Positions 20,244 through 27,005 of a DNA stretch of 27,005 nt are shown here, piece after piece. Source of the DNA: Acanthaster planci (Eukaryota > Echinodermata > Asteroidea > Valvatida > Acanthasteridae); contig NW_019091823.1 of NCBI RefSeq assembly GCF_001949145.1, positions 10,209 through 37,213 on the forward strand, written 5' to 3'. A model generated the notes under the pieces. That model ran no database searches, had not been told where the DNA came from, and saw nothing but the letters and a program-made list of their open reading frames with translations. A program made the translations under genes and the position numbers. How positions within the stretch are numbered: the first letter of the stretch is position 1; every line of letters begins with the position of its first letter.

Positions 20244-20262
20244 GGGAGGGGGTGTTATGTAC
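20244..20262 (+). other. Polypurine tract and putative 3' LTR start
   Basis: gggaggggg (20244-20252) followed directly by tgttatgtac. LTRs of gypsy elements usually begin TG right after such a tract, which primes plus-strand DNA. No 5' LTR copy is present in the window, so the LTR length and its 3' end cannot be set. Confidence 0.6.
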
Positions 20263-21899
20263 ATGTACATGTATACACACAGTTTCTGTATGCGTGGCAG
20301 ATTATACAATTTTTAGGCACCAGCACTCACAACGAGGCTGTAGGGGACTCCGCGCTGTCGATGAACATGGCAAAACATTGTTCATTGTCGTGTTGCAGCA
20401 ATCAACCTGCTCACCCTTCAGATTATGGATTTAGGCTACGGAAAAATCTTTGAAGCCTTTACCAAGCTGTTGCTCTCCACTGCCCTTTTTGATGTAATCC
20501 TCTACAAACCTGAAGGTTATCTCGGGAACCACGGACAGATCCCTTTCTTTTATAGCCACCGTGACACACGAGTCCCCTACAGCCTCGTTTTCAGTTGCCG
20601 AGAATACAATTTGCGTAAATATTAAGAAAGGCCGATTGTACCGCACATGACTCTAAGTGTGACCCGCGTTTGGCCCATTCCACGATGAATAACCATGATG
20701 TAGTGAAGAATATTCTTGTTGTGCGTTATGGAGATTTCCTGTAAGATTAAGTTATTTCTAGTTGCATAGTGTACGTACTGGAAGTTTCCCGTAGGATTAT
20801 GTAATGCAAACAAAATATTTTAAGAAACTTATGTAATGATGAGAACTTTGCAGAAACTAAAATTTTTCAAGAAGACTTGTAGACTAAAAGACAGGCTCTG
20901 GAGGGCAAGACAAGGACGACATGTGAGAGACACACACATACATTTAGAGAGATTTTGGAAGGCGATTCTACCGTACGCGGGCTGTGAGAAGTCTTCGACT
21001 TGTTGACTTCTGCACCACGTCAATCTGTGGTGGCGAATCCTCTGTGTAGCGACACTTATGCGAAAAGTTCGTCCAGACCAAATGAAGTGCAGAGCTGAAT
21101 CCAGTTGTTCCAGTTTATGGGATCATCAATTTCCCGACTTTGCGACGGTGACCACGCCCTCGCTGTTTCGTCTTGAGCCCGGTCACTCTTATTGGAGGTG
21201 ATATTTGCCCCGTTGCAGCTCATTCTTGTACCGTCACGGACTGAGCTGTTTTTCGCCATCTGGTTTTTATCCTTATCTTTATAAACTAGTTCCAATCAGC
21301 ATTTTCTTTGTTATCCTAAACGTGCTAAGTGTAGCATTCTCATTAAATCATATGTTCTTGTTTATTTTGTTCAGCGTGATCTTGTTTGACTTCTTTGTTG
21401 CATCGGAGAAAATTCAAACTTAAGAATAATTAAAGTTTGGAGTTTTTCGGATCGTAACAGTTATCAGTCCGTAATCGTCCTCGCAATTTTCCTGGGTACT
21501 CTAGTTTCCTCCTGCCTCTAAAACTGCACCTTCTTCCTAACTCTGTAATTTAATACTGATTATAAAGGTTGTGGATAAACGTATAGTTATCAGCGCAAAC
21601 AGCCTGAGTAGCTGAAAGAGCCATTAAAACAAACACAACAATCCCCCACTGAAACGTATTCCATGTTAAGCTTTGGTAATGGTCTGACAAAAATATTCAA
21701 TATTCAAAATCCAAATTGACAGGCTAATCACACACGTTAAACCGCAGCTAGCTTTTCACCCACGAATGACTTAACTCGGGAAGTTTTCATGTCCTCGTTG
21801 GAACGTATCGGGTAGGATGCGTATACTGGAAGTTAGGCAGACAAAAAGACTTTTTTCCAGTTGGCCATCGTTTCTGCGCACTGAGGCGTTTAACTTCAT
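20263..21899. other. Putative LTR remnant, then unassigned sequence
   Basis: The left part should be 3' LTR but has no visible end. A diverged duplication lies at about 20728-20755 and 20778-20806 (ggagatttcctgtaagatta / ggaagtttcccgtaggatta). Open frames near 20350-20650 on both strands carry no firm domain; the Cys-rich start MAKHCSLSCCSN at about 20367 recalls a THAP-type zinc finger but ends after some 25 codons. The rest is AT-rich with nothing recognised. Confidence 0.35.
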
Positions 21900-22362
21900 G
21901 GTCGAGTTCGGGCGGTCTGTTCTTGACCCGGGTTAGTTGTTCTCGTGCTCGAACGGTGGGAACACGACTAAAGAACACTGTTCTTGGAACAGGAACACAC
22001 ACCACCTCCTCGTCAGGGTTTTACAAGAACACACAGGAAAAACTCGTGAGATTTTGATTTTTGAACACCTGCAAAAAGTAGAGAGATGGCTTCCAAAGAC
22101 AATGGGAAGTTTTGCAAAATTAACATTAATTATTTTCCGTAACAAAGAAATGAATGTTCCTGTTTATATAGAAAAGATACAGCCCATCCAGACATCAACT
22201 CTCGAATAACGTAGCCTACATGGACGTCTCCATGTTGCATGTAGCTTGTCACTAACTACCAGCGATAACCAGTTATTTGTTCCCGGAGTTCGAGCGCCCG
22301 ACCCACAAACAACAAATTGAGCTGTTCGTGAACATACGGGAACAAGCCGCCCAAACTCGGCC
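21900..22362 (-). mobile_element. MITE-like TIR element, copy B (inverted)
   Basis: The reverse complement of the 9786-10236 element. Ends are ggtcgagttcgggcgg (21900-21915) and ccgcccaaactcggcc (22347-22362), nearly perfect inverted repeats. Internal matches include gaagttttgcaaaattaacattaa and ctcgtgagattttgatttttgaac. At 463 bp it is close in length to copy A, which supports a defined element rather than random duplication. No transposase frame. Confidence 0.8.
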
Positions 22363-23451
22363 CAAGCTTCCTCCAAATCTCCGTTTTTTTCTTGCAGGCC
22401 CCCAGAATTTCTTTATATCATCACTGTCCATAGGGTTTCCAATAATAAATCCCTCGCTTTGGGTTTCTGATTTGGCGAATTTAGCAGTTTTTGCCTATTG
22501 ATCTAGTTGCGACATGGCTTTTAGTTTTCTTGCCTGGGCTGAAGTATTGCATTGAACGGAGACGCGCTTTTCACAAAATTGCCGCCGAGTCTAAAAGCTT
22601 TGGCTATTTTGATTGGGTTAAGTGTATAGCAAGTTTGACATGTAGGGAATNCGATGATGACTTGTGTTGGGTTGTGTTTTGGCTCTCGGTAAATCTACGT
22701 TTAGGATGGGAGTTTTGTGGAGGGGGTCAGTGTCTGAGTCTCTGGAGACATCACTGTATAATGATGATGTGTTTATATACCGGTAGATAGTTCACGGCAT
22801 TTAGTTTGAGGTTGTGATTTATTTTGAGTTTGACTTATTCATTTGTCTAGTGTTGATCTTTGTTGGTCATCGTTATGTGGAAGGTCATTATGAGATGTTT
22901 AGACTGTGCTGGTTGGTCCCATGAGGTGTCTAATTCCAGTCGTCTACTATTTTTAGATGAGGCCTAAATTGGTCCAGAAAGTGGGGAAAATAAGTTTAAG
23001 ACCTTCAGATTTTGAGATATTGCTTACCAACAAAATATACAGGTGAATATCTTGCAAAAGGGCCACAAAGCAAAGGTGGTCACTGGGTGACAGAGATTCA
23101 AACTTTCCGCGCGCTCTCGAGCATCCGATAAACACATCAGATATCACGGCATCGATCGCGGCGAGACCAATGTCATCAGTGGCATCAGGCGTGGCGATTT
23201 TTCAGTACCTTCAGGTAGTCTTGGTTCAAGACGCTAATACCTGATGTTTATTAGGCGTGAACATGATCTACGTTATTTTTGCGCTAAGGAAATACATTAG
23301 TCAATAATTTTCAGAGAGACCCAAACATTTCTCTGAGTTTCATAAGCCAACAAGAGCATAAAAGTTCATACTGTAGCTTAGATTTTGACCGACTTCATTC
23401 AAGCACAATCCGTTCTGATCAAAAAAGCTGGGATAAACGCAGCCCCTGTAG
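22363..23451. other. Unassigned stretch with one undetermined base
   Basis: An n is recorded at 22651. Open frames (for example 22491-22790) show no domain. No repeat partner was found within the window. Confidence 0.4.
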
Positions 23452-24440
23452 TGTATTTATTATTGTTATTGTTATAATTATTATTGATGGTTTATTTTAA
23501 ACATTTTGATTGTAGCCCGGAGGCTAAATCCCCACAGTACACACAGCTTAACTATTTAATAAATAGAACATTAATTATAGCATTACAAATTTAAAGTAGA
23601 CATATCTCATCTAAAATAAACAAAAAACAACAATCAGAAAATGAAAATCACTTACATGTAAGATACCAACAGAAAATTGCACTGTTATAACCAATGCTCA
23701 CAAAAACTCAAATCAATTTAAACCAATCCTTAACAGATTAATGATTAAGCAGACTAATAAAATATGGGATGGGACTATTCTTATAACTTTTGGTCTTATG
23801 TGCTAACGTGGACAGGTTTATGGCATTTCTGAGTTGATATTGCACTTGACTACGTCTCGGCTGGGGTAACCACTTATGGAATGTATTGGAAGACTTCAGT
23901 TTGGCTGCAAAGTCTGAACTACTCAATAAAGGTCTTGTCGACGATTTTGAAGAGACACAAGACTGCATTTACTCAGAGCTGATTCATAGTCCGAATACTC
24001 CATACCCAAGATGATTTTGAGTGCCCGTTTTTGTATGCTTTCCAACTTCCCTTCACGAGATTTTGTTAAGCCTGCATTTCAAACCGTTGTGTCATATTCC
24101 ATAAGTGGCCGAATCATACCCCTAAACACTATTAACAGATCGGTATTAAATAGGCAAGTTAAATTTCTTCAACAATTTAAGCATGACGATTTTACTGTTG
24201 GCCTTAGGATGAATATGATCGACGTGTTTGTCCCGTTTGAGGTCTGTACATACCGAAGACGGTCTCCGTCTGCTTCTGCATATTCCTGGGAAAAAGTAGC
24301 CAAGTCCGTACGTACAAAAAGAGGTGGTCCAATAGACTGGCCAAAGGAGTTGACTTTGATATAAACATATTTGGCGGATCCAGAGCCTGATGTTCCTGGG
24401 CCAATTCCTTTGCGTAACCTTTCTGAGGGATGACACTCAA
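23452..24440 (-). pseudogene. LINE reverse transcriptase relic 3 with 3' tail
   Basis: Read on the minus strand, a C-terminal LINE fragment runs from about 24440 down. KRDKHVDHIHPKANSKI and LKLLKKFNLP (about 24240-24150) match the LGVxxxxxLkWxxHVdxIxxKAxxrLxxLxxLkxF region. GMIRPLMEYDTTV then leads to a stop in place of Trp, followed by LESIQKRALKIILGMEYSDY and LVSLQNRRQDLY. The 3' region ends with a small hairpin (23513-23526) and an AATAAT-type microsatellite tail (23452-23490), as in CR1/L2-like LINEs. At least two stops and one frame change are present. The YADD palm is not preserved. It is 5' truncated, inactive, and opposite in orientation to relics 1 and 2. Confidence 0.8.
23513..23526 (-). 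other. Small hairpin near LINE 3' end
   Basis: tagcc (23513-23517) pairs perfectly with ggcta (23522-23526) around cgga, about 25-60 bp from the microsatellite tail. Some CR1/L2 LINEs keep a hairpin here for recognition by their own RT; that role is inferred by position only. Confidence 0.5.
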
Positions 24441-25239
24441 TTTTGCAACTTTTAAACGCTGTTTTTCAAAAACACAAAATACCTCTTTTTTGCGGGCCAT
24501 GACCTCGGGACCTCCGAGTTCAGATCCATCAATGACCAACTAGGCATATCCACTGATTTTTATGATTATACAGTATCGTTCTGTGCGGAACTCCTCAAAG
24601 GAAAAAGACAATCATCTGTTTATTAATCTTATTCACACGAAATACCTCTTAGGGTAGGCCTACCGTCGTATATATGGGAGCTCCTTGAGGCATATAAACT
24701 ATAAAATGGAGCACGTCGTTTCTCCCCATGGGGGGCACCGAGGCCACCAGGATATTTTCTAAAAGGGATTGGCTTTGAAAGTCAGTTTCCTAAGTTTCAA
24801 TATGTGTTTGGAAAGTTTTAGGGATTTCAGGGCCAGAATGTGGAAGACATTGGGTGGATCCTCCAACGCCCAGGCGGCTGCGGGCCGCTGATCATGCGTT
24901 GTAGTTTTCCTACCCCCATGACTGAATACATGCAAAAGTACGAGGCAATGTTGTGAAGCGATTCACGAGACCCAGGAATATTGTGGATTTGCTTCGACAC
25001 CCCTCAAGATCGTCAGGATCTCAGTCTGGTAAGAACTCATTAGGGTACCAGTTGAACTCCGAGTCCTCAACCTGTTATCTGTTGGCACTCATTCTATGTA
25101 CATGTATTTTTGATCATTATAGTTTTTGTTGGCAGACCAGATCCACTTCTCGTATCGTTCTGATACCCGTGTATAGCACATGTAAAGATAAACGTAGAAG
25201 GTGTGGTGTTCATTTGTAGACCTTTAGGCCTATTGCAAA
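24441..25239. other. Unassigned non-coding stretch
   Basis: The minus-strand frame 24204-24539 overlaps the LINE relic and may include further out-of-frame LINE sequence, but I recognise no motif beyond 24440. Nothing else is supported. Confidence 0.35.
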
Positions 25240-25380
25240 GGTGACAGCAAGTCGTTTTTGCAAGTCCAAGTCAAGTCGCAAGTCGTTTGGTCACAGGGCA
25301 AATCAAGTCAAGTCACAAGTCATTTGGTCTATACACAAGTCAAGTCACAAGGTTCTTGCCCAAGTACAAGTCAAGCTGCA
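25240..25380 (+). repeat. AAGTC-rich repeat block 1
   Basis: About a dozen AAGTC or close variants, often as caagtcaagtcacaagtc, with irregular spacers. A second such block in the same orientation lies at 26226-26350. The two may be halves of one element split by MITE copy C. Confidence 0.75.
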
Positions 25381-25420
25381 CGTTATTTTGTCCAGCTGTA
25401 ATAAACAAAAAGAACCAGGC

Positions 25421-25450
25421 GTCCGAAATTACGAGTTATGAGTTTCGGAC
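25421..25450. repeat. Small inverted repeat
   Basis: gtccgaaa (25421-25428) and tttcggac (25443-25450) pair over 8 bp with a 14-nt loop. It lies just upstream of a stronger hairpin. Confidence 0.6.
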
Positions 25451-25476
25451 AGCTCAGTGAACACCTTTTCTCCATA

Positions 25477-25512
25477 GAATTACGGAGGCATTTGACAATG
25501 CCTCCGTAATTC
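25477..25512. repeat. Perfect 16-bp hairpin
   Basis: gaattacggaggcatt (25477-25492) and aatgcctccgtaattc (25497-25512) are exact complements around tgac. No T-run or gene next to it suggests a terminator; it is probably part of a mobile element or a recent foldback event. Confidence 0.85.
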
Positions 25513-25628
25513 CCCTTTCTCACTTGTGTTGTAATTACAATTCTTGCAGTTTATCTCGTATCTGTTGTATATTAGACCTCTGTTTATTTTAATGTACTTT
25601 GCAGGGTGGGAATAAGCGTTGAGACTGT

Positions 25629-26056
25629 GGCTGAGTTCACGCGGCTTGTTCTCGCATGTTCACGAACAGTTCGATTCGTTGTTCATGGGTTGGCCGCTCG
25701 AATGCCGTGAATGTGCAACCGGTTATTTCTGCTGGCAGCTATAATGGAAAGCAACATGCAAAATGGCGGCGTCCAGGTATGTTATTCGAGAGTTAATGTT
25801 TGGATGGGCTGAAACAGGAACACTCATTTCTGTGCTATGGAAAATAATCAATGTTAATTTTGCAAAACTTCCCATTGTCTGTGGCTTTGGATGCCATCTC
25901 CCTACTTTTTGCAGCTGTTAATAAATAAAAATCTCACGAATTTTTCCGTGTGTTCCTGTGAAACCCTGACAAAGACAAGGTTCTTGAGTCGTGTTCCTGC
26001 CGTTCGAGCGCGAGAATAAGAAACCCGTGTCAAGAAACAGCAGGCCGAAATGATGG
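25629..26056 (+). mobile_element. MITE-like TIR element, copy C
   Basis: Same orientation as copy A. The left end is ggctgagttcacgcggcttg and the body matches closely (aatgttaattttgcaaaacttccc, gttcttgagtcgtgttcctgccgttcgagcg, split by gaps). The right end is decayed (gccgaaatgatgg near 26043-26056), so the terminal inverted repeat is poor and the boundary is approximate. It lies between the two AAGTC-rich blocks. Confidence 0.75.
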
Positions 26057-26225
26057 CATATTGAGGGCGCTGTTTATCCTAGTCACGCGTCAACGACGCA
26101 ACGCAACTCAGCAGCATCGTACAGCTGCAGCTAGATGAAATAGAGGCCGCTCGAGCCGAGGTCCATTTTTTTTACTTACGTAAGGCGTAAACTGAATAGC
26201 TTAATTAAAAAGCATAGGGTGCCGG

Positions 26226-26365
26226 TCGAGTCCAAGTCAAGTCACAAGTCAAAGCTGGTATTTACAAGTCAAGTCACAAAAAAGCGACTTGAGTCCAAGC
26301 ATGGAGGAATAAAACACACTGTTTTATTCCTCTATGGTCCAAGTCATGACTCGAGTCAGCTACTC
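26226..26365 (+). repeat. AAGTC-rich repeat block 2 with central hairpin
   Basis: Contains tcgagtccaagtcaagtcac, a second tacaagtcaagtcac, gacttgagtccaag, then the hairpin at 26300-26336 and gtccaagtcatgactcgagtc. Same family of strings as 25240-25380. Confidence 0.7.
26300..26336. repeat. 17-bp hairpin with one G-T pair
   Basis: catggaggaataaaaca (26300-26316) pairs with tgttttattcctctatg (26320-26336) around cac, with a single wobble pair. It is set exactly between AAGTC-type strings on both sides. Confidence 0.85.
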
Positions 26366-27005
26366 TGGCCTAAGTCATTCGTGTCGGCAAAATTAAGTGC
26401 ACGGCAACATGTCATTAAAATTACAAGAGGTCACCGGAAAAAGCGTCACCTTTTGTCTGGATGCTGTTGCGTAACTACGGGGGTGGGAACAGGCCCGTTT
26501 AAAGCCTATCCCCTTCCCTTTGCCCTCCCCCCCCCAAAACAATCTGATAAGAGTTTGCCTTTGTTAGTGTTCTATAATTGTGACCGAGCCCTTTGAGTGC
26601 CCCCTGTAGAAATTGAGGGCTCCACTACAGTATCCCCAAACAAAATGTACTGCCACAGTTATGCCACTGTACTTTTCTGCTCCTTCCATCCATTTTGCTA
26701 CAGGCAAAACTTCTGGCACAAAATATGCGTTTTTCAAAGATACTGCAGGCTCATGGCATGTCGGGAGGACTATGATAGCTTCATAAAATGTCATGATTGC
26801 ATTGGGGCCACTGTCGAATAAAGACTTGAATAACGTCTAATCGCGCTTGGCAAGTTTTACGTCTGGCATCCCGACCCACTAAACAGCAGTCTGTTTGTGT
26901 GGTAAGATTGTCACCAGAAATTACGTCGCCAGAGCTGTCGTGACGTACCTAGTACCTGTACGTTACGAATACATCGGCCTATTCGTGACATGACTTCAGC
27001 GAAAC
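26366..27005. other. Unassigned non-coding stretch at right edge
   Basis: Contains a C run at about 26527-26535 and an aataaag at 26818, but no reading frame with a recognisable domain and no repeat partner in the window. Confidence 0.4.

Larger units (their letters stand above)
16740..20252 (+). mobile_element. Gmr1-like Ty3/gypsy LTR retrotransposon, defective
   Basis: A continuous pol-derived region in one orientation with the domain order protease, integrase (zinc-binding, core, GPY/F), reverse transcriptase, RNase H. In ordinary Ty3/gypsy elements integrase comes last; this order is that of Ty1/copia but the proteins are gypsy-type. Among known families the match is the Gmr1 group of deuterostome gypsy elements. 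The element is 5' truncated (gag and 5' LTR missing; hAT-like sequence abuts it). A polypurine tract gggaggggg at 20244-20252 is followed by tgttatg, the expected 3' LTR start. It has many frameshifts and stops and is inactive. Confidence 0.85.

Noticed and set aside
20253-20320. Pairing of the putative 3' LTR start with an upstream 5' LTR
   Set aside because: I looked for tgttatgtacatg-like sequence upstream of 16740 and found none, so no LTR pair can be claimed.
20367-20445. MAKHCSLSCCSN..., resembling the start of a THAP zinc-finger domain
   Set aside because: The frame stops after about 25 codons, no donor site is evident, and the later THAP residues (Trp, AVPTIF-like box) are absent.

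Overview
The window looks like repeat-rich, gene-poor, non-coding DNA from an animal genome. It is AT-rich. Reading frames are short and mostly random, no operon-like packing is seen, and the recognisable proteins are decayed retrotransposon polyproteins. The host is probably a marine invertebrate deuterostome (echinoderm, hemichordate or cephalochordate type). The best argument is a Ty3/gypsy element whose integrase lies upstream of its reverse transcriptase, an order known from the Gmr1 group of deuterostomes. The species cannot be named from this sequence. No confident host protein-coding gene was found.

Layout. 1-193: short tandem repeat. 215-1126: degraded non-LTR (LINE) reverse transcriptase, + strand. 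2420-3560: diverged tandem repeat of about 120-130 bp, followed by an insert between direct repeats (3539-3950). 4737-5746: second LINE relic with its catalytic palm deleted, bracketed by a 44-bp direct repeat. 8136-9642 and 12636-13819: two copies of a 1.2-1.5 kb non-coding repeat carrying a conserved small palindrome, with part of a further unit at 13820-13935. 9786-10236, 21900-22362 (inverted) and 25629-26056: three copies of a roughly 450-bp MITE-like element with long terminal inverted repeats. 11515-12000: two adjacent tRNA-like (Pol III box) sequences. 16740-20252 and beyond: the Gmr1-like gypsy element in the order protease, integrase, reverse transcriptase, RNase H, then polypurine tract and putative 3' LTR start. 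23452-24440: third LINE relic, minus strand, with an intact-looking 3' tail. 25240-26360: two AAGTC-rich blocks around MITE copy C, with two near-perfect hairpins.

How it fits together. The window records successive transposon insertions. The gypsy element is dead: it has frameshifts and stops, and catalytic residues are replaced in integrase, reverse transcriptase and RNase H. All three LINEs are 5' truncated or internally deleted. The MITEs and the 1.2-1.5 kb repeats code for nothing and would depend on enzymes made elsewhere. Possible host exons (7366-7577, 10585-10904 minus, 15390-16230) are flagged as weak candidates only. One undetermined base (n) lies at 22651.
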